A DNA stretch of 64,000 nt from Paenibacillus sp. 32352 (GTDB lineage: Bacteria > Bacillota > Bacilli > Paenibacillales > NBRC-103111). The position numbers and the translations under genes are program-made. Position 1 is the first letter of the stretch, and each line of letters opens with the position of its first letter. Location: the NCBI RefSeq assembly GCF_002042965.1, contig NZ_MZNT01000005.1, positions 1 through 64,000 of the forward strand, in the 5' to 3' direction. Of the stretch, positions 17,610 to 24,844 are shown piece after piece. The notes under the pieces are model-generated. The model searched no databases. It saw only the letters and a list, made by a program, of their open reading frames with translations, and was not told the origin of the DNA.

Positions 17610-18491
17610 CTATTCTTTCTTCTGCTTAGCCAACCATTCAGCCACCTTGTTGATGTCTGCGTCAGTCAAGCCTTTTTTGATATTTTCATCATATTGTGCG
17701 GACATGTTGCCTTGCCCTTTTTTAATGATGTTCATGATCTCTTCTTGGCTGTGCTTATCTCCGACACCGCGCAATGCAGGGATTCCGGAAGAAGGCATCC
17801 CTTTCAATTCGCCGCCATGACAAGCTACGCAAGTCGCTTTCTTGTACAGCTCAGCGCCAGGATCATCAGGAGCAACGATAGCAGCCGCTGCTGCAGGCTT
17901 CTTAGCTCCGCCTCCGCCGCTTTCCCCTTTGCCGGCATGCAGTTCTTCTTCACGCTTAATGTGCTCAGGAACCATATTCTTTTCCTTCATTTCATGCTCA
18001 TAGTGCGTCCAAGAAACAACCGTCAAATAAGTACAAGCGATAAGAGTTAAGAACATCAACGTTGAAGCGATCGGACGTTTGTAGAAGCGTCTTTCTTTTC
18101 CTGTATCCAGGAAAGGAGCAACCATCAAACCGCCGAACATGATGGCTGGAACGATTAACGTACCGAATACGACGAATTGATCCGAAGTATACGGGTATTT
18201 CAACAGTTGGTACATAAACAGGAAGTACCAGTCAGGCATCGGGATAAATTGCGTATTGGTCGGATCCGCAGGATATCCGAGCGGAGCCGGATCAGACACA
18301 ACTAACACCAAGATCCCAACAAGTACAACGACCCCAACCATCCATTCTTTTAACAAGAAGTTCGGGATGAACACCTCGGATTTCCCAGGGAAGGCCGAGT
18401 AATCCGGTTGACTCATTGAGGAAGATTTAGCGCGAACGCGCGAATCTCCTACATAAACGATTTTTTCGTCAGACTTATGGCCGTGTGCCAA
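17610..18491 (-). CDS. qcrC: Menaquinol:cytochrome c reductase, cytochrome b/c subunit
   Basis: 293 residues. Fusion of a b6f subunit IV-like part with three membrane helices and a C-terminal cytochrome c. Seen: PDWY at 86-89 (the quinol-site PEWY equivalent), LLKYPYT, a long Ala/Gly/Lys linker (about 185-205), the haem motif C221-V-A-C224-H225 and a likely axial Met in GNMSAQ. Part of the bc complex that oxidises menaquinol and reduces cytochrome c, as in Bacillus. TTG start with GGAGGGG upstream. Separated from qcrB by 149 bases that contain a broken small frame (18504-18641). Confidence 0.95.
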   Translation of the reverse strand: MAHGHKSDEKIVYVGDSRVRAKSSSMSQPDYSAFPGKSEVFIPNFLLKEWMVGVVVLVGILVLVVSDPAPLGYPADPTNTQFIPMPDWYFLFMYQLLKYPYTSDQFVVFGTLIVPAIMFGGLMVAPFLDTGKERRFYKRPIASTLMFLTLIACTYLTVVSWTHYEHEMKEKNMVPEHIKREEELHAGKGESGGGGAKKPAAAAAIVAPDDPGAELYKKATCVACHGGELKGMPSSGIPALRGVGDKHSQEEIMNIIKKGQGNMSAQYDENIKKGLTDADINKVAEWLAKQKKE

Positions 18492-18503
18492 TTTCGCCCC
18501 TCC

Positions 18504-18641
18504 TTACTTACTTCTTTTTGTGTCAGAAAGCTGGGTCGGCTCTGGCGGAGCGTTAGACAGCTCTCTGCACGCAAGAACAATCACCGTGACAGCACAAGCG
18601 ACCGACCATAGCGGACGATCTTATGTACTGCGATATCTCAT
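18504..18641 (-). pseudogene. Small membrane frame between qcrB and qcrC with in-frame stop
   Basis: A 45-codon frame begins with an ATG that overlaps the qcrB stop (TAATG) and ends two bases before the qcrC ribosome site, but codon 7 is TAA. The remaining 38 codons read DRPLWSVACAVTVIVLAC (a hydrophobic segment) followed by a polar tail with PPEPTQLSDTKRSK, which looks coding. Inference: a one-helix small protein, inactivated by a nonsense change here, or a chance frame. No recognised family. Confidence 0.4.
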
Positions 18642-19312
18642 TAAAGCGGACCGGAAATCCCTTGCTTACGAATCATAAAGAAGTGTCCCGCCAACAATGC
18701 CAACAGCACGCCTGGCAAGAAGAACACGTGCAATGCAAAGAATCTAGTCAGGGTCTGCGCTCCGACAATCTCTCCACCTTGCAGGAAGGTTTTGATGTAA
18801 TCGCCGATATAAGGTGCAGAAGCGGCAATTTTGATACCTACTTGTGTTGCGAAGTATGCTTTGTTATCCCAAGGCAGGAGGTATCCTGTGAAACCAAGAC
18901 CCAGCATAACGAAGAAGATAAGCACACCGACAACCCAGTTCATTTCGCGTGGGGCTTTATAGGAGCCTGTGAAGAACACGCGAAGCGTATGTAAGAACAT
19001 CATTACGATAACCAAACTCGCTCCCCAGTGGTGCATACCGCGTACAATAACGCCGAATGCTACTTTATGCTGGAGATAGTCAACACTCGCGTAAGCGTTG
19101 ATAATATCCGGTACGTAATACATCGTCAAGAACATCCCGGACAAAATTTGAATAACCGTAATAAAAAACGTCAATCCACCGAAGCAATAAACAAATGCGG
19201 AAAAATGGTGTGCCGGGTTAACGTGTTCAGGAACCTCGTGATCGGCAACATCTCTCCACATCGGCGTGATATCAAGACGTTCATCAATCCAGTTATACAT
19301 AGCTTTAAACAT
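18641..19312 (-). CDS. qcrB: Menaquinol:cytochrome c reductase, cytochrome b subunit
   Basis: 223 residues, the b6-like size. Four membrane helices with the paired haem histidines in helices II and IV: VIVRGMHHWGASLVIVMMFLHTLRV and LTRFFALHVFFLPGVLLALLAGHFFM. GYLLPWDNKAYF is the Qo-side motif of cytochrome b. Middle gene of qcrA-qcrB-qcrC. It shares the electron path from menaquinol to the Rieske centre and the low-potential haems. Good ribosome site (GGAGGCG) ahead of the ATG, 16 bases after qcrA. Confidence 0.97.
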   Translation of the reverse strand: MFKAMYNWIDERLDITPMWRDVADHEVPEHVNPAHHFSAFVYCFGGLTFFITVIQILSGMFLTMYYVPDIINAYASVDYLQHKVAFGVIVRGMHHWGASLVIVMMFLHTLRVFFTGSYKAPREMNWVVGVLIFFVMLGLGFTGYLLPWDNKAYFATQVGIKIAASAPYIGDYIKTFLQGGEIVGAQTLTRFFALHVFFLPGVLLALLAGHFFMIRKQGISGPL

Positions 19313-19328
19313 CCGATGTTACGCCTCC

Positions 19329-19877
19329 TTATTTCACCCTTTTGTTAGGACCAAGTTGTCCTAAATAAACAAAGCCGTTCTCAACCTTCAGATCGTATTG
19401 GTCCAAAGGCAATGGCGCAACAGCGAGGTTTTTACCGTCTACTGTATAATGTGCGCCGTGGCATGGACAAAAGTACTGGTCCTTAAACTCCGGATTTGCA
19501 TTCCAGTTAACCGTACATCCAAGATGCTTACAGGTTGGATTCAATGCGAAGATATTGCCATCTTTATCCTTCGCAATCCAAGCTTCCAGCTCAACGTCGC
19601 TCTCATACCAGCCGTCAATCTGATGCACTTTAAATTTGAAGGATTTAGGTTCGCTTGCAATCTTTGATTCTTCAACTACTTTAACCCAAGCAGCTTGTGT
19701 TTTCGGTTGAAGTACCGGATCGACAGCAAATCGTAGCATAGGAACAATCATTCCGGCGCCCATGAAAGCTGAAGCACCACCAAGGGTATAGGACAGGAAC
19801 TGTCTGCGGGACATCTCGCGACGTTTCACTGGTCTCTCTCCCTGATGCTGCGCATCATGGCTATTGTGCTCACTCAT
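19329..19877 (-). CDS. qcrA: Menaquinol:cytochrome c reductase, Rieske iron-sulfur subunit
   Basis: About 182 residues. Rieske 2Fe-2S protein of the bc complex. Cluster ligands C116-K-H118-L-G-C121 and C137-P-C139-H140 are intact. A Tat-like N-terminus (SRRQFLSYTLGG at 23-34) precedes one membrane helix. The ATG at 19877 follows AGGGGGT; an upstream in-frame ATG extends over a region without a ribosome site. First gene of the operon, with a good sigma-A promoter at 19953-19981. Confidence 0.96.
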   Translation of the reverse strand: MSEHNSHDAQHQGERPVKRREMSRRQFLSYTLGGASAFMGAGMIVPMLRFAVDPVLQPKTQAAWVKVVEESKIASEPKSFKFKVHQIDGWYESDVELEAWIAKDKDGNIFALNPTCKHLGCTVNWNANPEFKDQYFCPCHGAHYTVDGKNLAVAPLPLDQYDLKVENGFVYLGQLGPNKRVK

Positions 19878-19952
19878 TCTCGTTCTACCCCCTTTTGCAA
19901 CATATATCACGTCGTTCGACATAACTTTACACCACATACTAGGACATTACTA

Positions 19953-19981
19953 ATAATAGCTTACGACTCTAGGTGCGTCAA
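19953..19981 (-). promoter_or_regulatory. Sigma-A promoter of qcrABC
   Basis: Minus strand: TTGACG (19976-19981), 17-base spacer, TATTAT (19953-19958). The start would be about 70 bases before the qcrA ATG. A loose Rex-like half-palindrome (TTGTGAACAGATGTGACAA, 20041-20059) lies 60 bases further upstream, too far to be a simple operator. Confidence 0.65.
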
Positions 19982-20128
19982 GAATGTCAACTTCCATTTC
20001 GAGCCATCAATTCTTGTCCCAGTAGTAACATTTAACGAAATTGTCACATCTGTTCACAAAGAAATTTTTCTTTGTCCCGTTACTTAGAATTAGCAAAAAT
20101 GTAACCAATCATACACTATGTGCAGCCC

Positions 20129-20557
20129 TTACTTCTGCGCCCATAAACTTTGCAGCTGCGAGGCAATGTTCTGTTTCACTTCCGCCGAAGATTCGCCCAA
20201 TTGATCCGGAGTAAGTATAAATGCCAAATCGAATGCTTCCCCGCTCTCGGGCAGTTGAATCTCGTTCGAGGCCGATACGAGAATCAAGTAAGGAAAGCTT
20301 TGTTTTAACCTTTCACAGACGTTTATAAGAAGCTGTTTACCTTCTTCTCCTTCTATATAATGAAAAGCGGGATAGGTCAACACGCGCCCCTTGTACGGAA
20401 TCTCAAAGCAATCCAGCGCATCCCTCAGCTTTTCCAGCGCCTGGGTCGCCTCCCAAGGCTGCTCACTGCCTGTCAGGCCGGTTACTGGAAGCAGACACGT
20501 ATCCACATAGGGGCGCAGTTCTTCCCAAGATGCACTTTCCACATCGCTAAACTTCAT
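20129..20557 (-). CDS. ypiF: DUF2487 protein YpiF
   Basis: About 142 residues, soluble. Matches the YpiF/DUF2487 family: MKFSDVESASWEELRPYVDTCLLPV at the N-terminus, YKGRVLTYPAFHY in the middle and FDLAFILTP near the end. Function unknown. ATG at 20557 has GGAGG seven bases upstream; a TTG seven codons earlier has none. Same neighbourhood as in B. subtilis, between a ypiB-like gene and qcrA. Confidence 0.85.
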   Translation of the reverse strand: MKFSDVESASWEELRPYVDTCLLPVTGLTGSEQPWEATQALEKLRDALDCFEIPYKGRVLTYPAFHYIEGEEGKQLLINVCERLKQSFPYLILVSASNEIQLPESGEAFDLAFILTPDQLGESSAEVKQNIASQLQSLWAQK

Positions 20558-20674
20558 TCCATTCGCCTCCGCGTTCAATTAGTTCCAACTCACCATAACA
20601 CAAAAAAAAGACATATGAATCATCTTCACATGCCTTTCAAAAAAATGTCATAATTCAGGCCAAGGTGCTTCGTT

Positions 20675-20866
20675 TTATTGACCATGTGCATTGAGCGATT
20701 TCAGTTCTGTAGTGAGGGCTAGAAACGAAACTTCGTCTCCCTTTGCCAAAGCTATATCAATCTCTCTGTACAAATACTGCTCCTTGTATTTGCGTATGGC
20801 TTCATCAAGAACCATCTCCGCAAACAAGCCCAGCATCATATCATTGGAAACATTCATTTTGCCCAT
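20675..20866 (-). CDS. IDEAL-domain small protein
   Basis: 63 residues. The core AEMVLDEAIRKYKEQYLYRE followed by IDIALAKGDEVSFLALT is the IDEAL domain, a short helical module found at the C-terminus of YpiB-like proteins. GGAGGT lies seven bases before the ATG at 20866, which decides the start. In B. subtilis YpiB the domain follows a UPF0302 domain; here nothing like that is joined, and the upstream 380 bases are non-coding. Role unknown, perhaps protein-protein contact. Confidence 0.75.
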   Translation of the reverse strand: MGKMNVSNDMMLGLFAEMVLDEAIRKYKEQYLYREIDIALAKGDEVSFLALTTELKSLNAHGQ

Positions 20867-21248
20867 AGAACCTACCTCCAAACCGGTCCGCATTTCAACT
20901 ATTTTTACGCTTTTGGCCTCACATGTTGTCTTTTGTTCGATGCTTTTCTTCACACAGCTGCCCACCGGCCGCTTGATTCGCCGCAGACACCATAGCCGCA
21001 GCTCTAGTACCAATTTTCCGTGAGCCTGATGAAAGGGTAAGAGGAGAATGCTGCTTCTCCTGCCTTAACGAAACTGCCCCTACTAAAGCATATTCATGAG
21101 CGCCGCCTCCGTTAAGTACAATAGCCCCCATCCTGATGAATGTGTCTTTACCTATCCGGGTTTGCCGAGAACAATTGACGCGCCTGACCCTGATTGACCC
21201 TCTGATCCTAATGAACCCGCAGTCTGTTGGCGGAAATTAGTCTAATGA
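20867..21248. other. 382-base gap without a supported gene
   Basis: Between the IDEAL protein and the gene at 21249. A 70-codon frame (20919-21131, minus) starts MGAIVLNGGGAHEY but has no ribosome site at a useful distance, and a stop-free scrap upstream reads GSLGSEGQSGSGASIVLG without a start. These may be remains of a decayed gene. No clear promoter or terminator seen. Confidence 0.5.
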
Positions 21249-22385
21249 CTAGCTCAGTCTCTCGCGACTATCGAACGGAAGGGCGACTTTATCCTCTTCG
21301 TTCACATAAATCCCTTGAACAACGCTGCTGCCTAGCTTGGTCATTTGAATCACGGTCCCGTCTTCCTCTGTCTCGCCGATACGAAGCAGCCCCAGGTGCA
21401 TCATCATTTGTAATATTCTCTGTTCCAGTATGGAATCGGGAGTATCATAATAGAAAGGACGAACTAATGGCAGCAGGACTATTTTTACGGAAGCTAGAGT
21501 TACCCAGCCCGCCGCGAGCTTTTCGATCCAGTACACAAGGGATTGCAGGTTAGGAATCGCATTCTTGTATAACCGCAGCCAAAACTTGTATACCTGCAGG
21601 ATATCTTCCTTTTGCCCGTGAGCTACTCGACTCGCCCCTTTTTCACTTAAGGCCAGTACCTGGTTGTGCTCTGTTATCAGTTCAGCATAATAGCAGTAAT
21701 CATAGATGAGGGAGAACCGATTCGGGTAATCCTTGAAAAACCGTCCGTAACCGAAGCGCCAAGCTGTTTTGCCAACTGGCTCCTCCTTAACTGAAAACCG
21801 TTCGAGAATTTGCATAAGCTGTCTCTTGTACAGCGTGGTATCCGATGTCAAAATCGCTTCATTCTGCTGTACGTAATGGAGAAAATGATAGATGTCGTCG
21901 ATCAGCAGCTTCTGCTCGTCCCGGTATACGATAGGTTCATTGGATTTCACAAGCTGCTGACGAAACTGCTTGGTCAAGGCTTCGCTAAATCTTCGTTTCA
22001 GATCGGCCGGCACCTGGAACAAATAGCGGGTGTTTTGAGAATATCCGTTGAAGAGCCATCCCCGCTGCTTAAATCGGGAGATCATGTCCCTGGGGTTCCA
22101 CATCTCATCTTCATCCTTCGAGAACCGGCTTTGCTGCACTCGCGCAATAAGCTCTTCCAGACTAAAGGATCCCCGCTGGTCGAAGATTAGAGAATTTAAG
22201 AATCGAACGTCCTCGATGGATAAATCAATAACCTGACGCTCAAATATCTCCCTTCGATTGACCGTCGACAAGATGGACTGGATCAGCTCGTTTTTGGAGT
22301 GGCCGTTGCAATCGCAGTTGTACGTATTAGCGATCCGGCTCAACTCGTGAATATCCGCATAACTCAACATATCTGCTAAATTCAT
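21249..22385 (-). CDS. Helicase-associated-like protein of unknown role
   Basis: 378 residues, soluble, mostly helical and charged. The N-terminal part (MNLADMLSYADIHELSRIANTYNCDCNGHSKNELIQ) resembles the winged-helix/SAP-like start of helicase-associated proteins (XPB/Ssl2 N-terminal-like), but no helicase motors are present. The ATG at 22385 has GGAGGTG eight bases upstream, better than a start 11 codons earlier. Ends in front of a 380-base gap. It takes the place where B. subtilis has ypiA. Family assignment is a guess; the gene itself is certain by length and start. Confidence 0.7.
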   Translation of the reverse strand: MNLADMLSYADIHELSRIANTYNCDCNGHSKNELIQSILSTVNRREIFERQVIDLSIEDVRFLNSLIFDQRGSFSLEELIARVQQSRFSKDEDEMWNPRDMISRFKQRGWLFNGYSQNTRYLFQVPADLKRRFSEALTKQFRQQLVKSNEPIVYRDEQKLLIDDIYHFLHYVQQNEAILTSDTTLYKRQLMQILERFSVKEEPVGKTAWRFGYGRFFKDYPNRFSLIYDYCYYAELITEHNQVLALSEKGASRVAHGQKEDILQVYKFWLRLYKNAIPNLQSLVYWIEKLAAGWVTLASVKIVLLPLVRPFYYDTPDSILEQRILQMMMHLGLLRIGETEEDGTVIQMTKLGSSVVQGIYVNEEDKVALPFDSRERLS

Positions 22386-22481
22386 GGCACCACACCTCCA
22401 AAATAGGCTTAGTACCATTATGGGAAGATGTTCCGTTTTTAAAACGCATATTCTGAGAAAAATTCATCTCTATTGAAAAAC

Positions 22482-22510
22482 AAAAAAACGCCCCCTTAGT
22501 TAGGAGCGTT
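22482..22510 (-). terminator. Terminator behind the histidine phosphatase
   Basis: Minus strand stem AACGCTCCT/AGGGGGCGTT with one U-G pair, then T7, 25 bases after the phosphatase stop. It separates that gene from the one at 21249-22385. Confidence 0.8.
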
Positions 22511-22535
22511 ATCAGAGCCTCGTTCTAAAATTTCG

Positions 22536-23111
22536 TCATGGATTCAAATGGTTTGTACAGTTCAATAATGTGCAGGTCCAATTCTTCGGAAGGCCTTCCA
22601 CAATCGTAAGCGAGGTGTTGTTCAAATGCTCTTCGATCGGTTTGCCCAGCATCATCTCAACAACAGGGGCTATATAGCCTCCGTGACTGACGATCAGAAT
22701 TCGTTTACCAGCATGATTCGCCAGCAGTTCTTCCATAAAAGAGTTCCACCGGGCCAACAACGCCTCATCCGGTTCCATCCCCAGATCAGCCTGCCTCCAT
22801 CCTTCACCCCAACGTGAAATCCGTTCCTCCAGAGTTGTCCCTTCAACCTGTCCAAAGGATCGCTCACGCAGACGAATATCACTGCTTAGGATCGGGGTAC
22901 CCGTAGTACGCGCTATCGTCTCCGCTGTTTGCTGAGCCCGAACCAAGTCGCTCGTTACAATACCGTCCCAAGTCTCTCCCCTAAGTCTCTCCGCCAGAAG
23001 CTTTGCCTGATGAATCCCCACCTCAGCCAGAGCCGTATCCATTTGGCCTTGCATTCTCCCTGCCAAATTCCATTCCGTAGTCCCGTGCCGAATAAATCCT
23101 AATGTAATCAA
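22536..23111 (-). CDS. Histidine phosphatase family protein
   Basis: 191 residues, phosphoglycerate-mutase-like fold. Catalytic RHGTTEWN (R8-H9-G) near the N-terminus, the second Arg in SDLVRAQQTAE, E-R in LRERSFGQVEG and the C-terminal SHGGYI histidine. Such proteins are phosphatases for small molecules (cobalamin ribazole-phosphate, sugar phosphates) rather than true mutases; substrate unknown. TTG start at 23111 with GAGAGG upstream. A terminator follows at 22482. Confidence 0.9.
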   Translation of the reverse strand: MITLGFIRHGTTEWNLAGRMQGQMDTALAEVGIHQAKLLAERLRGETWDGIVTSDLVRAQQTAETIARTTGTPILSSDIRLRERSFGQVEGTTLEERISRWGEGWRQADLGMEPDEALLARWNSFMEELLANHAGKRILIVSHGGYIAPVVEMMLGKPIEEHLNNTSLTIVEGLPKNWTCTLLNCTNHLNP

Positions 23112-23184
23112 ATTATCCTCTCACTTTCCGTTTTTTCTCTGAAGATGACAAACGCCCCGGCATCGGGGCGAAGCTCATTCGAAC

Positions 23185-23817
23185 CTATGATTTCGTTCTG
23201 GAAAACCAATTCATGATAAGCAGCGTGCAGGTAAGACCTAACAGCGAAACGAAAATTAAGTAGTCCTTGAACGTATGGATCGGGCCTACCTGATACATGA
23301 ACGGTTCGCTAAACCCTTTTAAGCTAGCCACCGCGGAAGGCATCGTATGTACGTTCATCGAATCCGATTGACTTCCTGCGACGACGACGGGATCCCCGAT
23401 TCGCCCGAATACGGCAGAGCCTGACGTGGAAGCAGTCATTTCCGGTGCGGCTTGATGCGTGATGGAGTATACGAATGAAAAAATAAACAAGGCAAGGCAA
23501 AACGCGACGACCGCCGTAATATTCCTGCGCAGCTTAAACGAGATGGCGTACATCCGATCCGTAACCGGCACCCTCCAGGATTCATCCTCATAGATGCGGT
23601 TCATGACATTGCGGGAAATTGGCGTAGAAATCTCAGCCAGCTCTTCAGCGCCTGCCGCGGATTTAATCAGCTCCGTGCTCTCGCGCCATATCTCAAATTC
23701 CATCGCGCAGTAGCTGCACGTTTTAATATGCTCATCCACACATTGTCTTTTTAAGTCATGCTCAGGCAAATCCCAATAGGTACCCAGCAGCTCTTGAATA
23801 TCTTCACACTTCATCAT
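23185..23817 (-). CDS. Zinc-finger anti-sigma factor
   Basis: 210 residues. N-terminal zinc-binding anti-sigma (ZAS/zf-HC2) domain with H-x3-C-x2-C in DEHIKTCSYCAMEFE (about 28-42), a membrane helix at about 98-117 (ITAVVAFCLALFIFSFVYS), an outside segment, and a second helix near the C-terminus (LIFVSLLGLTCTLLIMNWF). It should hold the adjacent ECF sigma factor inactive at the membrane until released by proteolysis. ATG overlaps the sigma stop (ATGA), so the pair is made together. The signal is unknown. Confidence 0.9.
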   Translation of the reverse strand: MMKCEDIQELLGTYWDLPEHDLKRQCVDEHIKTCSYCAMEFEIWRESTELIKSAAGAEELAEISTPISRNVMNRIYEDESWRVPVTDRMYAISFKLRRNITAVVAFCLALFIFSFVYSITHQAAPEMTASTSGSAVFGRIGDPVVVAGSQSDSMNVHTMPSAVASLKGFSEPFMYQVGPIHTFKDYLIFVSLLGLTCTLLIMNWFSRTKS

Positions 23818-24404
23818 CGTTTCATCCCTTCGTACTCCTCAAAGATCGGATCGAGAAAGTATGGCTCCAATTGGAGCTTTACACTGGCTCTGGCTCTGAA
23901 CAGCAAGGATTTGACCGAACTCACCGTCTGCCCGAGGATATTGGCAATCTCCTGGTAATCCAATTGGTCGTATTCGCGCAGGATAAGCGCGGACCGCTGC
24001 TTCTCAGGCAAATTGTTGATAGCCTCGCGTACCATCGTCACTTTCTCATTCCGAAGAACCGTCAATTCCGGCATCACATCCGACCCGGCATGAGGCTCAT
24101 GTCCGCTTTCTTCCAAAGATACCTTGATACTTTTATTTTTACGCAGCTCGCTCAGCACCGTATTCCTGGCTATCGTATACAGCCACGTAGAAAAGGTCGC
24201 CTCCACCTCACGAAAGGAGTGCAGGCTTCGGTACGCTTTATAGAAGGTCTCATTGCATAAATCCTCCGCGAACGATTCCATCTGGGCGCTCTTCAACATG
24301 TGATAGATAAAGGCAAGAATTTTCCGTTCGTAGCGACGCATTAGCTCATCATATAATTGGACGTTGCCGTCCTTGATCTCTCTGATCAACTGGGAATCGG
24401 TCAT
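23814..24404 (-). CDS. ECF sigma factor
   Basis: 196 residues. Region 2 is seen in LYDELMRRYERKILAFIYHM and AEDLCNETFYKAYRSLHSFR with FSTWLYTIARN; region 4 in LPEKQRSALILREYDQLDYQEIANILGQTVSSVKSLLFRAR, whose helix-turn-helix binds the -35 box. It directs RNA polymerase to a stress or envelope regulon and is paired with the membrane anti-sigma gene downstream. AAGGAGGG precedes the ATG. Two nested 8-bp inverted repeats (24433-24478) lie 30-75 bases upstream. It is closest in style to SigX/SigW-type factors; the exact group cannot be fixed. Confidence 0.92.
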   Translation of the reverse strand: MTDSQLIREIKDGNVQLYDELMRRYERKILAFIYHMLKSAQMESFAEDLCNETFYKAYRSLHSFREVEATFSTWLYTIARNTVLSELRKNKSIKVSLEESGHEPHAGSDVMPELTVLRNEKVTMVREAINNLPEKQRSALILREYDQLDYQEIANILGQTVSSVKSLLFRARASVKLQLEPYFLDPIFEEYEGMKR

Positions 24405-24432
24405 TTAGTACGACCCTCCTTGTGATTCCTGG

Positions 24433-24478
24433 TTACTCCCAGTGATACTACTTGTTTTTACTGTAGGGGGAGTAAAAA
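24433..24478. repeat. Nested inverted repeats upstream of the ECF sigma gene
   Basis: Two perfect 8-bp inverted repeats interlock: TTACTCCC (24433-24440) with GGGAGTAA (24468-24475), and TTTTTACT (24455-24462) with AGTAAAAA (24471-24478). Only one can fold at a time in RNA; in DNA they could be an operator. They lie in the probable promoter region of the sigma gene. Confidence 0.6.
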
Positions 24479-24661
24479 AGTTGCGGTATTTTAAAAAAAT
24501 TTTAGGAATACTTTTAGCCTTATTATTTTATTCGGTAAACTTGGTCAAAAATCCTGCTTAATCGACAGCTTTCATACAACTTTCAGAATAACTTCCAAAA
24601 AAAGGCTTATGTACCCATTACCTATTCTATTACTTATACTAGAAAAAATGGTTATAAACAC

Positions 24662-24739
24662 AAAAAAAAGAACCACCTGCATGAGGTGGCTGCACATAGT
24701 GCCATTATTCGGATAGGAGTGGAGAGAAACCATACTGTA
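24662..24739 (-). ncRNA. Candidate small RNA, about 78 nt, with own promoter and terminator
   Basis: A perfect promoter (24745-24773) fires into a span that reaches a terminator after about 50 bases: 6-bp stem CCACCT/AGGTGG (24673-24678 and 24684-24689) and T8 at 24662-24669. The RNA would start near 24739 and carries a C-rich single-stranded stretch, TCTCTCCACTCC, complementary to AGGAG-type ribosome sites, a hallmark of Firmicute regulatory RNAs. A 53-codon frame starting at 24733 runs through the terminator but has no ribosome site. Not recognised as a known RNA; existence is inferred, not shown. Confidence 0.6.
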
Positions 24740-24744
24740 CTTTT

Positions 24745-24773
24745 ATTATATGTATACGTTTTCAAAATGTCAA
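24745..24773 (-). promoter_or_regulatory. Perfect sigma-A promoter with cre-like operator in spacer
   Basis: TTGACA (24768-24773), 17 bases, TATAAT (24745-24750), all consensus, on the minus strand. The spacer contains TTGAAAACGTATACA (24751-24765), which fits the catabolite-responsive consensus WTGNAANCGNWNNCW at every fixed position. CcpA or another LacI-family repressor bound there would block polymerase. Confidence 0.8.
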
Positions 24774-24790
24774 TACTTTTTTGAAAACGT
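24756..24790. promoter_or_regulatory. Paired LacI-type operators (12-bp inverted repeat)
   Basis: ACGTTTTCAAAA at 24756-24767 and TTTTGAAAACGT at 24779-24790 form a perfect inverted repeat with an 11-base gap. Each arm holds the central CG of a LacI/CcpA-type operator; the centres are 31 bp apart, three helix turns, so two dimers could sit on one face. The upstream one (24781-24795) fits the cre consensus except at one fixed position. Confidence 0.65.
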
Positions 24791-24806
24791 TTTATTTTAT
24801 TTTTAG

Positions 24807-24844
24807 AAAAAAAGAGAACTACACGTGAACCGCGTAGTTCTCTT
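24807..24844 (-). terminator. Terminator overlapping the tyrA stop codon
   Basis: An 11-bp stem (24812-24822 with 24834-24844) followed by T7 on the minus strand. The tyrA TAG lies in the 3' arm. It closes the aromatic amino acid operon and isolates the small RNA unit behind it. Confidence 0.92.

Noticed and set aside
20041-20059. Rex-operator-like TTGTGAACAGATGTGACAA upstream of qcrA
   Set aside because: One half matches, but the other half is 5 of 7 and the spacing is one base long; it lies 60 bases above the -35, so a repressor role is doubtful.
20919-21131. A 70-codon minus-strand frame before the IDEAL gene
   Set aside because: The only AGG-like site touches the ATG, the composition is low-complexity and no family fits; kept only as part of the described gap.
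24572-24733. A 53-codon minus-strand frame starting inside the candidate small RNA
   Set aside because: No ribosome site, start only about six bases from the expected RNA 5' end, and it runs through the terminator.
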